Shown: one piece after another, positions 1-8,695 of the stretch | Layout: every line of letters starts with the position of its first letter | Numbering within the stretch: the first letter of the stretch is position 1 | Assembly (NCBI GenBank): GCA_003251175.1 | Contig: QKHC01000021.1 | Coordinates: 1-36,017 of the forward strand | DNA from: Gemmatimonadota bacterium | GTDB taxonomy: Bacteria; Gemmatimonadota; Gemmatimonadetes; Gemmatimonadales; GWC2-71-9 | Length of the DNA: 36,017 nucleotides | Direction of reading: 5' to 3' | Notes under the pieces: generated by a model | Database searches by the model: none | Told to the model about the DNA's origin: nothing | What the model saw: the letters and a program-made list of their open reading frames with translations, nothing else | Program-made: the position numbers and the translations under genes

Positions 1-98
1 TAGGTGTAGCGGCCCTCCGGCGCGACGATCGCCGTCCGGCCGGCGAACGAAGCCGCCCGGGAAACGAGCGCGGGCCCACGGTCGGACTCGGTGCTCAC
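1..98 (-). CDS. AMP-dependent acyl-CoA synthetase-like protein, N-terminus only (runs off the window)
   Basis: A GTG at 96-98 overlaps the TGA (95-97) of the upstream kinase gene as GTGA and opens a frame that runs off the left edge. The 32 visible residues include ALVSRAASFAGRTAIVAPEG followed by RYT. This resembles the N-terminus of AMP-forming acyl-CoA or malonyl-CoA synthetases (ANL superfamily), where a 'TAIVAPEGRYTY'-like strand precedes the first adenylate-fold helix. No catalytic motif (the Thr/Ser/Gly-rich P-loop or the A8 motif) lies in the window, so the call rests on this short stretch. The four-base overlap suggests co-transcription and translational coupling with the kinase. The start and frame are reasonably secure; the exact substrate cannot be judged. 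Confidence 0.5.
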   Translation of the reverse strand, partial: MSTESDRGPALVSRAASFAGRTAIVAPEGRYT

Positions 99-2749
99 TC
101 CTGAGGCGGCGTAGCCAGCGCCCGAAAGCGGGGATCGTTGCGCAGGAAATCCCAGCGCGGGTCGAGCGCCAGCTCCCACCGGGTGAGGCCGTTCGGCGTG
201 CGCAGCAAACGCTCGATCTCGACCAGCGCGCTGTCCACGTCGCCCACCATGGCGAGCACCCAGACACACTCGGCTGAGGTAGCGACACCGTGGACCTTGT
301 CCTTCGATTCGGGCAGGATGGCGAGCCGGCGCGCGCATGCTTGCCGCGCTCGGGGGCCGTCCCCGGCCGTCGCGTAGGCCAATCCGGCGACGACGTGAGG
401 CCAAACGTAGTTCGCCGCATACGGCTTGCGGCGCTCCGCTTCGAGACGCTGCACCGCGCGGGTGAGCGCCGTGCGCCCCCCCGCGCTATCCCCCCCCGCC
501 AGCAGGGCCTGGGCCAGATCGACATCCGACCACCCGGGAGCGGCGGAGTCGAAATGCCGGGCGTAGCGGCGCGCCGTGACAGCCGCGGCAACGAAGTCCC
601 GACTGAACAACTCCGAGGTGAACTTCCAGTATCCGTAGGTCCACTCGTCGGCCTCGTCGGCCTGCGCGAACTGAAGACGCGCGCCGGCCGTGTCCCCGTA
701 GCGCTGCAGCAGCAGCGACGCGCGATACGCGGCGAACGTCCCGTTCCGGGGGTGCTCCGCGGCGAGCCGCTCGGAGATCGCCCGAGCCCGGTCCCACTCG
801 CGCGCGTCGATGGCGGTCCCGAACGCCTCCCCTTTGCTCCCGAGATTCGCGGGATCGAGCTGCGCGGCTTCCTCGAAGGCGTCCACCGACTCGCTCCACC
901 GCCCCAGGCGTCGCAGCGTGAGGCCCAGCAGGTGAAGCACGTCCGTGCTGCCCGGAAAGCCCCGGCGCGCGATCTCGAGCTGCTCCAGGGCGCGGGTATA
1001 ATCATAGAACCCGCGATAGTAGTAGCCCGCGAGCGCGAGATGGGCCTCGGGCAGGCCCGGATTCAGCTGAAACGCGCGATCGATGGCGGTCTTTGCGGCG
1101 GCGAGCCGCTCGGGCGTGCGGTCGGCCGAGAACCAGTAGGCCTGCGTGCGTGCCTCGCCGAGCATGGCGTGCGCCAAGGCGAAGCCGGGGTCCGCGGCGA
1201 TCGCCTGCTCGAGCAGCCGCTCGACCTCGAGGTCCGACTCGAGCGAGATCCCGGCCCTGTTCCCCACGTCCCGGGCCTTGAGAAAGAGGTCGTAGGCTTC
1301 GACGCTCGACGTCGGCCGCTCGGCCAGGCGCTGCTGCTCTTCCGGCGAGAGCTGCGCCTCGAGCGCCTTCACGATCGCCTGCGCAATCGTCGTCTGGATC
1401 GCGAACACGTCCGACAGCTCGCCGTCGAAGTTCTCGGCCCAGAGATGCTCGTCGGTGCGCGCGTCGATCAGCTGTGCCGTGACGCGGACCCGGCTTCCCG
1501 CCCGCCGGATGCTCCCTTCCATGACGTGAGCCACGCCCAGGTCGCGTGCTACCTCGCGCACCGACACGCGACGATCGGCGTACTGCATCACCGAGGAGCG
1601 TGAGATCACGCGCACGTCCCGCACCTTGGCGAGGTACGTGAGGATGTCCTCGTGCACTCCCGCCGCGAAGAACGCGTTCTCTTCATCGCCGCTGAGGTTT
1701 TCGAATGGCAGTACCGCGATCGAGCGGTCGCGCTCGCCGGTCGTCGCAGGCTGCCACGGCCGGGTGGCGACCAGCACAGCCGCCACCGCGACAGCACCTA
1801 CCGCACCGGCGAACGCCACCAAGCGCCCGGCCGGGCGCGCCGGTGCCGTGGTGCGACTCGCCGACGCGCGGGCTGTGCCCCGCAACGCCTGGGCGAACAC
1901 GGCCGCCGGACTGAACCGGTCGGCCGGAGTCTTGGCCAGGGCGCGCTGCAACATGTCGACGACCTCGGCCGGCACCGCCGGCCGCAGCTGGACGATCGGC
2001 CGCGGCTCAGCCGTCAGGTGCTGATGGACCACGCTCTCGACGGTGGGGCCGGTGAACGGCGGCGCCCCCGCCAGCATCTCGTACAGCACACAGCCCAGAG
2101 AGTAGAGGTCGCTGCGCCCATCCACCTCGTCGCTCCCGGCCGCCTGCTCCGGGCTCATGTATGCCGGCGTGCCAACACTCATGCCCGTCTGCGTCAACCG
2201 GTCCCCACCGGCCGCCGAAATCGCCCGGGCTATGCCGAAGTCCGCGACGATCGCGTGACCTGATTCGAGCAGGATGTTTTCCGGCTTGATGTCCCGGTGC
2301 ACCACCCCACGGCTGTGGGCGTAGCTCAGTGCGTCGGCCACCTGCTCGGCGATCTGCAGCGCCTCTTCCAGGGGCAGCTGCTTCTCGCGCTCCAAGCGAT
2401 CGCGCAGGGACTCGCCTTCCACGAAGGGCATGACGTAGTAGAGGAAGTCGGCGGTCGGAGACGCAGCGGTTGGTGAAGCGGCGGACGATGACACGGCGGT
2501 CCGCCCGCTATCGTACAGCGCCAGGATGTGTGGATGATGCAGCGCGGCCGCGATCTCGATCTCGCGCAGGAAGCGCTCCGGGCCGAGGGCCGCAGCCAGC
2601 TCCGGCCGCAGGACCTTGAGGGCGACCCTGCGGTGATGCTTCACATCCTCGGCGAGATAGACGGTGGCCATGCCACCCTCACCGAGCGGTCGCTCGATCC
2701 GGTAGCGATCGGCCAGCGCGGCGGCCAGGCGCTCAGGAATAGCGGGCAT
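95..2749 (-). CDS. Membrane-anchored Ser/Thr protein kinase with TolB-like and TPR domains
   Basis: 884 residues from the ATG at 2747-2749, chosen because MPAIPERLAAALADRYRIER is the usual start of this kinase type; an in-frame ATG at 2893 would add 48 unconserved residues. Kinase domain about 16-290: Gly loop GEGGMA (23-28), VALK lysine K45, alphaC glutamate near E63, HRDIKPEN with catalytic D153, DFG D170, and GTPAYMSPEQ in the activation segment. One TM helix lies at about 310-328. A TolB/FlgO-like domain (RSIAVLPFENLSGDEEN) starts near 341, and TPR-type helical pairs fill about 520-850. The kinase should be cytoplasmic and the TolB/TPR part periplasmic, sensing or scaffolding at the envelope. 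An unusual Ser/Ala/Pro/Thr insert (about 87-100) interrupts the N-lobe. It is followed by an acyl-CoA-synthetase-like gene with a GTGA overlap. The ligand is unknown. Confidence 0.93.
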   Translation of the reverse strand: MPAIPERLAAALADRYRIERPLGEGGMATVYLAEDVKHHRRVALKVLRPELAAALGPERFLREIEIAAALHHPHILALYDSGRTAVSSSAASPTAASPTADFLYYVMPFVEGESLRDRLEREKQLPLEEALQIAEQVADALSYAHSRGVVHRDIKPENILLESGHAIVADFGIARAISAAGGDRLTQTGMSVGTPAYMSPEQAAGSDEVDGRSDLYSLGCVLYEMLAGAPPFTGPTVESVVHQHLTAEPRPIVQLRPAVPAEVVDMLQRALAKTPADRFSPAAVFAQALRGTARASASRTTAPARPAGRLVAFAGAVGAVAVAAVLVATRPWQPATTGERDRSIAVLPFENLSGDEENAFFAAGVHEDILTYLAKVRDVRVISRSSVMQYADRRVSVREVARDLGVAHVMEGSIRRAGSRVRVTAQLIDARTDEHLWAENFDGELSDVFAIQTTIAQAIVKALEAQLSPEEQQRLAERPTSSVEAYDLFLKARDVGNRAGISLESDLEVERLLEQAIAADPGFALAHAMLGEARTQAYWFSADRTPERLAAAKTAIDRAFQLNPGLPEAHLALAGYYYRGFYDYTRALEQLEIARRGFPGSTDVLHLLGLTLRRLGRWSESVDAFEEAAQLDPANLGSKGEAFGTAIDAREWDRARAISERLAAEHPRNGTFAAYRASLLLQRYGDTAGARLQFAQADEADEWTYGYWKFTSELFSRDFVAAAVTARRYARHFDSAAPGWSDVDLAQALLAGGDSAGGRTALTRAVQRLEAERRKPYAANYVWPHVVAGLAYATAGDGPRARQACARRLAILPESKDKVHGVATSAECVWVLAMVGDVDSALVEIERLLRTPNGLTRWELALDPRWDFLRNDPRFRALATPPQE

Positions 2750-2913
2750 CGGCACCAAGATGCGGGCCCCCGGGGTCCCGCGCGAGGCGCGAATCGCTCC
2801 CGGGTCTGGTGCGGCACGGGCCCGCTGTCGCGGATGCCCTGCCTGGAGACCTTCACGCGGTGAGGTAGATTCGCCCCGATGGTCGCCATGCACCGCCGCG
2901 GAGCCTTCTCCAC

Positions 2914-4281
2914 ATGACCGCTATCCCCGAGCGCGACGCTGACGATTGGGCGACGGCGACGTCGGCGACCGCGCCGGTGTACGGAATCGACGAGCGCCCG
3001 GCACGCTGGTGGGAAACTGCCCTGTACGCATGGCAGCACACCCTGGTCGACATCTCGCCGTTCGTGCTGCCGCTCGCCGTTGCCGAAGCCATCGGCATGA
3101 CTGCCTCGGGGACGGCGGCGTTCATCAACTTCTGCCTCATCGGGATGGGCATCGCCACGCTGGTGCAAACCACCGTCGGCAACCGTCTGCCGCTGATCCA
3201 GGGCCCGTCGGCGACGATCACGGGCACGCTGGCCCCGATGGCGGCGCAGCTCGGCGCCGCGGCGATGTGGGGAGCGGCGTTCGTCGGCGGCGTGGTCGAA
3301 GCCCTCCTGGGCGCATCCCGCATCATCGGCACCCTGCGCCGGTTCTTTCCGCCCACGGTTGCCGGCGTGGTCATCACCGCCATTGGACTCGCCCTGGGCC
3401 AGGTCGCTGTCCGCCTCGCCGTGGGGGACGGGCGCGCCCTCAACTTCGTGCTGGCTGCGGTGGTGATCGCACTGATCGCCGTGCTGCGACTCCGCGGCTG
3501 CGGGATCGTCGCCCGCGGCGCGGTGTTCTTCAGCATCTGGGCGGTCGGGTTGGGACTCGGGAGTCTGCTGGGCGAAGTCGCGTGGGACCTCGTGGCGGAC
3601 AAGCCGTGGATCGCGTGGCCCCGACTGTTCCCTTTCGGCGGTCCGGGCTTCGGCTGGACCTTCGTGCCGGCGGCGATCCTCGCCGCGCTGGCGGGCTACG
3701 TCGGCTCGATGGTGGAATCGGTGGGCGACTACGCCGCCACCTGTGCCGTCGCCGGCGAGCGCTACACCGCGCGTCACATGAACCGCGGCATCACCGCCGA
3801 GGGAATCGGCTGCGTGCTGGCAACCGCGCTCGGGGGCCTGCCCGTCACGAGCTACACGCAGAACATCGGCATCATCGCGACGACGCGCATCGCCAGCCGC
3901 TTCGTCGTCCAGGGGGCGGCCGTGATTCTCCTGCTGTACGGCCTCAGTCCCAAGTTCGGCGCATTGCTGGTCGCCCTGCCGCGTTCGGTCCTCGGCGGGG
4001 TGTTCATCGTCGTGTGCGGCTCGATCGTGCTCTCGGGTCTGCGACTGATCGCCGCGGGACGCGCACGCCCCGCCGACGACCTCATCGTGGGCACGACGCT
4101 GGTGCTCGCCGTCGGGCTCCCCGTTGCCGTGCGCCTCGTCCTCGGGGGAGCGTGGCTGGCCGGGGTCCCGGTACTGGCGCGTCTAGTAATCACCAACCCC
4201 GTAGTGATCGCCGTCGTGCTCGCCGTGGGGTTGAACGCCGGTGTCGGCGGCGTGCAACCCCACGGAGAGCGCTCAGGCTGA
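2914..4281 (+). CDS. NCS2-family nucleobase (xanthine/uracil-type) permease
   Basis: 455 residues, about 14 hydrophobic segments. The hallmarks of nucleobase-cation symporter-2 are present: QH in TM1 (Q41-H42), the TM8 glutamate in MVESVGDYAATC (E268), and the signature QNIGIIATTR (316-325), matching QNxGxxxxTR. By family knowledge it imports xanthine, uric acid or uracil with H+ across the inner membrane. The signature with Arg after Thr and the TM8 ESVGD resemble the xanthine/urate branch more than UraA, but I would not assign a substrate. The start ATG has a GGAG about 12 nt upstream. It is divergent from the kinase, with a 164-bp gap holding no other recognisable feature, and its stop lies two bases from the convergent M61 gene. 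No purine catabolism gene is nearby. Confidence 0.92.
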   Translation: MTAIPERDADDWATATSATAPVYGIDERPARWWETALYAWQHTLVDISPFVLPLAVAEAIGMTASGTAAFINFCLIGMGIATLVQTTVGNRLPLIQGPSATITGTLAPMAAQLGAAAMWGAAFVGGVVEALLGASRIIGTLRRFFPPTVAGVVITAIGLALGQVAVRLAVGDGRALNFVLAAVVIALIAVLRLRGCGIVARGAVFFSIWAVGLGLGSLLGEVAWDLVADKPWIAWPRLFPFGGPGFGWTFVPAAILAALAGYVGSMVESVGDYAATCAVAGERYTARHMNRGITAEGIGCVLATALGGLPVTSYTQNIGIIATTRIASRFVVQGAAVILLLYGLSPKFGALLVALPRSVLGGVFIVVCGSIVLSGLRLIAAGRARPADDLIVGTTLVLAVGLPVAVRLVLGGAWLAGVPVLARLVITNPVVIAVVLAVGLNAGVGGVQPHGERSG

Positions 4282-4283
4282 TC

Positions 4284-6107
4284 TCACCGCGCGTCCAGCC
4301 AGGCCGAGCGGAGGGTCCGCATCGCCGGCGTCAGCGCGCGACCTGCCGCCTCGAACGACACGAGCTCGAGTCGGGGATCGGCGGCCAAGGTGAGGCGCGC
4401 GGTGCGCCGCATGCCGTGCGAGACGAACTCCACGGCCACGGTGTCGCCCGGGTGGTGGGCCGCCTTGATCGCCTGCCAGTCGGCATCGCCGCGCAGCGCC
4501 CTGCCGCCGATGCTCGCGATGATGTCGCCCCGATCGAGCCCGGCGTCGTACAGTGGCGACCCGATGCGTGTCGCCGAGGCGATCGTGGCGCCCTCGGCAC
4601 CGTAGTCGAGGTTGACCAGCCCTAGAAAGGCGCGCTCGGGCGCGACGGGCCGCAGCAGCAGCCCGGCAGATGCCAGCAGCGACTCGTAATCGATGAGCTC
4701 GCGCCCGCGGATGTACCGCGTGAAGAAATCCGCCGCGAACGTCGAGTCGCGACTCACGTCGGCCAGGGCCCGCTGCACATCCGTGAGGGTGTAGGCGTGC
4801 TCGGTCTTGCCGTATCGCTGCCACAGTAGACGCATGAAGGCGTCCAGGTCCGTCCCGAAGCGCGTGCGCAGCGTGAGGTCGAGCCCCAGGCCGATGGCCG
4901 CTCCCCACGTATAGTAAGAGATGAACGTGTTGGCCTGATTCGTCGGATCCACAGCCGTGGCCGCGTCCACAAACGGGGCCAGCTGGCTCATTTCCACCGG
5001 GCTGTGGAAGCGCCGACCCGGCGACAGCACGAGACCGTTGAGCGTCTCGGCCACATCCTGCGCGAAGCCATCCAGGTCACGGATCCCGGCCCGCATGAGG
5101 ATCAGACCGTCGTAGTAGCTCGTGAATCCCTCCGCCAACCACAGCTCACCCGACATGTTGACGCGCTCGAAGTCGAACGGCTCGAGCGAGCGGGGACGGA
5201 TCCGCTCCACGTTCCAGGCGTGGAAGAACTCGTGCGCCACCGTGCCGATGAGCCCCGGTGCGGCGTCATGCAACGACCTGGATGAAGTCAGGATCGTGGA
5301 GTTGCGGTGCTCCATCCCGTCGCCCGAGGCCCACGGCAGGTAGTCGGCGATGAAGGTGTAGGTCCCGTCGTCGAATGCGGGTGGCTCTCCGAATACCGCG
5401 ACCGCCTGGCTCACCACCCGCCGCGCCCACGCCGCGTAGGCGTCCACCTCGGCCTCGGTACCTGCATGGTGCACGGCGAGCCGGATGACCTGATCGCGGC
5501 CGTTGTGCGTGAACGGCCATTCGCGCAGCGTGAACGCGCTCAGCTCGGTCGGGCTGTCCATGAAATACTGGAGGTTCGGGGCGGTGAAGGTGAACGGTCG
5601 CCCGGCAGGCAACAGCTGGGTGGCGACCTTCCAGCCCGACGCATCCGGCGGATGAAAAGTGACGCTGATCGGCAGCGTATCGAGACCCTCCGCCCAGAGA
5701 AACGCGGCTGGCATGTTCAGGTGCGCATGCGTCTCGTCCACCTGCGCATAGGTACCGTCGCTGCGGTCAGCGAACAGGGTGTACGTGACCGTGATCGTGC
5801 CGTCGTGCGCGGGGACGTCCCACTGGTAGGGATCGGGCCGCGTGACTGCCACGGCCCTGCCGGCGCCGTCCACTGCACGCAGGGCGTACACGTTCTTGGC
5901 GAACTCATGGAGGGCGTACCGTCCCGGTGATGAGCGACTCATGTGCAGGGCAACTGGCGCCGGCGGGAGATCGGTCAGCGTCAGAGTGATCTCCGTCTCG
6001 TGGTGCGCGGCGTTAGGGAAGCGGACGTCGTAGTGGATCGTCTGCGCGCCCGCCGCGGTCGTGGCGGCGAGCAGGACAGCGGTGACTGCGAGGCTCGGTC
6101 GAAGCAT
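4284..6107 (-). CDS. Secreted M61-family peptidase (glycyl aminopeptidase-like) with PDZ domain
   Basis: 607 residues. A signal peptide (about 1-21, ending TTAAGAQ) predicts periplasmic or secreted location. The N-terminal beta domain (about 22-190) is followed by the gluzincin catalytic domain: GDGMEHRNS (substrate-binding region, about 262-270), zinc motif HEFFH (H292, E293, H296) with the M61-typical tail AWNVERIRP, and the third zinc ligand E326 in LAEGFTSYYDG. The C-terminal PDZ domain (about 490-590) contains GSPLYDAGLDRGDIIASIGG. This order is that of the M61 peptidases such as Sphingomonas glycyl aminopeptidase, which release N-terminal Gly/Ala. All catalytic residues are present, so an active enzyme is expected. 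It lies 38 nt downstream of the antiporter gene in the same direction and may be read from that transcript. Confidence 0.93.
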   Translation of the reverse strand: MLRPSLAVTAVLLAATTAAGAQTIHYDVRFPNAAHHETEITLTLTDLPPAPVALHMSRSSPGRYALHEFAKNVYALRAVDGAGRAVAVTRPDPYQWDVPAHDGTITVTYTLFADRSDGTYAQVDETHAHLNMPAAFLWAEGLDTLPISVTFHPPDASGWKVATQLLPAGRPFTFTAPNLQYFMDSPTELSAFTLREWPFTHNGRDQVIRLAVHHAGTEAEVDAYAAWARRVVSQAVAVFGEPPAFDDGTYTFIADYLPWASGDGMEHRNSTILTSSRSLHDAAPGLIGTVAHEFFHAWNVERIRPRSLEPFDFERVNMSGELWLAEGFTSYYDGLILMRAGIRDLDGFAQDVAETLNGLVLSPGRRFHSPVEMSQLAPFVDAATAVDPTNQANTFISYYTWGAAIGLGLDLTLRTRFGTDLDAFMRLLWQRYGKTEHAYTLTDVQRALADVSRDSTFAADFFTRYIRGRELIDYESLLASAGLLLRPVAPERAFLGLVNLDYGAEGATIASATRIGSPLYDAGLDRGDIIASIGGRALRGDADWQAIKAAHHPGDTVAVEFVSHGMRRTARLTLAADPRLELVSFEAAGRALTPAMRTLRSAWLDAR

Positions 6108-6145
6108 GGTCTCGGGGATTGGGGTTGCGGTTGCGCACGCGCCGG

Positions 6146-8635
6146 CTATGCGGACGCGTGATCGATCGCGACGCGCCGGGCTCCCGCGGCGGCGCCGAGA
6201 ACGCGCTTGGTGTCGGGGTGCGTGGCACAGATCTCATCGATGGCACGTTTTGACAACTCATACAACTGGCAGTCGGTGATCGCCTCGACCGTGGCCGAGC
6301 GGGGCGCCGCTGACAGCAGCGCCATCTCACCGAAGAAGTCACCCGCGTGCAGGGAAGCGACGCGCACCGGCGGCCCGCCGTCGCGCGACACGAGCACCGC
6401 CACCACGCCGCGCGCCACGAGAAACAGGGAGCTTCCCCGCTCTCCCTGGTGGATTACGACGGTGCCCGCCAGGACCGTGCGGGCGGCCAGCGCCGTCGCG
6501 ATCCTCTCCAGGTCGGAATCTCCCAGGGAGGCGAACAACGGCACCCGAGCGAGCAGCTCGCGCGGGCTCGCCTCGAGCGCATGGACAGGCCGACGGGCGA
6601 GCATGCGCACAGTCCGCTCGACCTCGCGCCGCGCCGCGTGGGCCACGGGCTCTGGGATCGCACCGGTTGCGGCCATCCGCCCGATGGCATCAGCTTCGCC
6701 GTCGAGGAGAATGCGCCGCGCCGTCTGCCGCTGGACCGCCTGCACGAATTCCGGAAAATGCTCCGCCACGCCATCGAGACGCTTCATCGACGACGCCGCC
6801 CGCCCCTCGTAGGCCTCGCGCACCTCGGCCACTGCCGCGGCCGGCGCGTGCAGCAGCTCGGCAAGGTGCGCGACCTCGGCCACGACGCGGCGGCTGGCGG
6901 CGACGACCGCGCTTTCCAGCTCGTGGCGGGCCGCGAGGGCCCGCAACTGGTGCCGCCGAACCGGGGCGCTGCGGGGCATCACCCACTCCAGCATCCGCAT
7001 GCCGCGAGCGGCGATCCGCACTTCCAGCGGCACGGCATGAGGCAACCCTCCCGGAACGCCGCCCTGCTTGAGACGGTCGCGCTGCAGATCCACTGCCAAC
7101 TCCAGCTCGCGGAGCACCGGCTCGGAGATCACGCCGTGCGCAAACTGATCGCGATACGCTCGCTGCTCCACCGTCAGCGCCTCGGCCCAGAGGACGCGGC
7201 GCAACTCCTCGGCATCGCAGGCGCCGCGCACGGTCGTCAACTGGCGCTCGGCGAGTTCCACGTCGCGCTGTGCCTCACGCCCCAGGTCGTCGATCAGGCG
7301 GGCCGAAAAGTGACCGGCAGACTGCAGCTGCTGGGCCCTGGTACGCGCCTCCCGCTTCGCTTCGAGCGCGGCCTGCGCCCGCGCCACCCGCTCGACCAGG
7401 GGCGGGCGATCGAGCCCCAGCCAGCGAATCAGTGGCGCCATGGTCAGCCCTCCCGTGAGCAGCGTGAAGAGCACGACTCCCACGGCCAGCGCGATGATCG
7501 TCTCGCGCGCGGCAAAGTCCGCCGGCAGGCTCAACGCCAGGGCCAGGGCCACGGCACCGCGCAGGCCACCCCAGAACAGGACCACCTGATAACGGCGCCC
7601 GATCGGCTCGGCGCCCCGCAATCGGCCCGTCAGCGGCACGAAGCCGAACACCGTCACGCCCCGGGCGATGAGCGCGGCGAGGATCGCCCACCCGATTAAA
7701 CCCATGCCGGCGGTGAGTGTGGTCGGGCGCACGCTCATCCCTACCAGCAAAAAGATGAGTGAGTTGGCGACGAACGCCGCGTAGTCCCAGAAGCGATGCA
7801 GATACGCGCGGACTTCGGGCGCGAATCGGGTTGACCCGAGCGACCCGACGACCGCCCCCGCACCCACCACCGCCATGACGCCGGACACGTGCAGGTAGTG
7901 ATCCGCCGCGATGAACGCAGCGTAGGCAACCACGGTGGTGAGCGCCACCTCGATCAGCGGATCGTCTTCCGCGAGCGCGATGGAGCGCACCATGGCGTAG
8001 CCGATGGCAGCACCGACGGCGAAACCGCCCACGAACACGATCCCGAAGTCGAGCAGCCCCCGCGCCAGGGCGCCGCTCGACAGCATGCCTCCGGCGAGGA
8101 CCCCCAGCACCAGCTGGAACGCCACGATCGCGGTGGCGTCGTTGAACAGACTCTCTCCCTCGACCAGAATCGTGAGTCGCTTGGGCGCTCCGATGTCCTT
8201 GAACAGGGCGATCACGGCCACCGGATCCGTGGCCGAAATGAGCGCCCCGAACAGCAGTGCCGGGCCGAGGGACAGTGGCGTGACCCAGGAAAGCAGCGCG
8301 CCGATCACCAGCATCGCCGCCACCAAGCCCGGCGCCGCCAGCACGAGCACCGGCATCAGATTCCGCGCGAGGAGGCGGCTGTCCAGATTGAAAGCGGATT
8401 CGAAGATCAGGGTGGGCAGGAAGACGAACAGGATCAGCTCGGGCGACAGCTCGATGCCCCGCAGCGCCGACAGCCCGTTCCAGTGCTGGGCGAGCACGCC
8501 CAGCACGATCCCCACCACCACCAGTCCGATCGTGTAGGGCAGTCGCAGACGCTTGAGCCCGATACCCGCGACGGCCGCCACCAGCAGCAGCCCGACGACC
8601 GAGACGACGATCGGCACGACCGACGCGTGTGACAT
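6146..8635 (-). CDS. CPA1-type Na+(K+)/H+ antiporter with C-terminal cyclic-nucleotide-binding domain
   Basis: 829 residues from the ATG at 8633-8635; an upstream in-frame TTG at 8680 would add 15 polar residues before the first helix and looks wrong. Residues about 5-410 hold 12-13 TM segments with the CPA1 motifs ATDPVAV (135-141) and EGESLFNDATAI (159-170), including the Asn-Asp pair N165-D166 of electroneutral exchangers. A helical cytoplasmic linker (about 415-690) leads to a cNMP-binding domain (about 695-815) with the phosphate-binding cassette GDFFGEMALLSAAPRSATVE, keeping the Glu and Arg that contact cyclic nucleotide. The layout parallels plant SOS1. Likely role: pH/Na+ homeostasis gated by cAMP or cGMP (inference). 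It sits 60 nt downstream of the EamA gene and 38 nt upstream of the M61 gene. Confidence 0.93.
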   Translation of the reverse strand: MSHASVVPIVVSVVGLLLVAAVAGIGLKRLRLPYTIGLVVVGIVLGVLAQHWNGLSALRGIELSPELILFVFLPTLIFESAFNLDSRLLARNLMPVLVLAAPGLVAAMLVIGALLSWVTPLSLGPALLFGALISATDPVAVIALFKDIGAPKRLTILVEGESLFNDATAIVAFQLVLGVLAGGMLSSGALARGLLDFGIVFVGGFAVGAAIGYAMVRSIALAEDDPLIEVALTTVVAYAAFIAADHYLHVSGVMAVVGAGAVVGSLGSTRFAPEVRAYLHRFWDYAAFVANSLIFLLVGMSVRPTTLTAGMGLIGWAILAALIARGVTVFGFVPLTGRLRGAEPIGRRYQVVLFWGGLRGAVALALALSLPADFAARETIIALAVGVVLFTLLTGGLTMAPLIRWLGLDRPPLVERVARAQAALEAKREARTRAQQLQSAGHFSARLIDDLGREAQRDVELAERQLTTVRGACDAEELRRVLWAEALTVEQRAYRDQFAHGVISEPVLRELELAVDLQRDRLKQGGVPGGLPHAVPLEVRIAARGMRMLEWVMPRSAPVRRHQLRALAARHELESAVVAASRRVVAEVAHLAELLHAPAAAVAEVREAYEGRAASSMKRLDGVAEHFPEFVQAVQRQTARRILLDGEADAIGRMAATGAIPEPVAHAARREVERTVRMLARRPVHALEASPRELLARVPLFASLGDSDLERIATALAARTVLAGTVVIHQGERGSSLFLVARGVVAVLVSRDGGPPVRVASLHAGDFFGEMALLSAAPRSATVEAITDCQLYELSKRAIDEICATHPDTKRVLGAAAGARRVAIDHASA

Positions 8636-8695
8636 GGAAAACCGTATCCCAATTAGATGCCTTCCCACCGGCCACCGCAATGGCCGTGCGGCGCC

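Noticed and set aside
290-1603. Long open frame on the plus strand opposite the kinase
   Set aside because: At this GC content, antisense frames stay open; the text is Arg/Pro/Gly-rich without motifs, while the minus strand encodes a kinase with every catalytic residue.
2750-2913. Divergent 164-bp gap as an extra gene or regulatory RNA
   Set aside because: No start codon with coding text, no strong hairpin and no recognisable promoter pair were seen.
2641-3777. Minus-strand frame opposite the NCS2 permease
   Set aside because: It is a shadow of a permease with clear family signatures; the shadow is low-complexity and charged.
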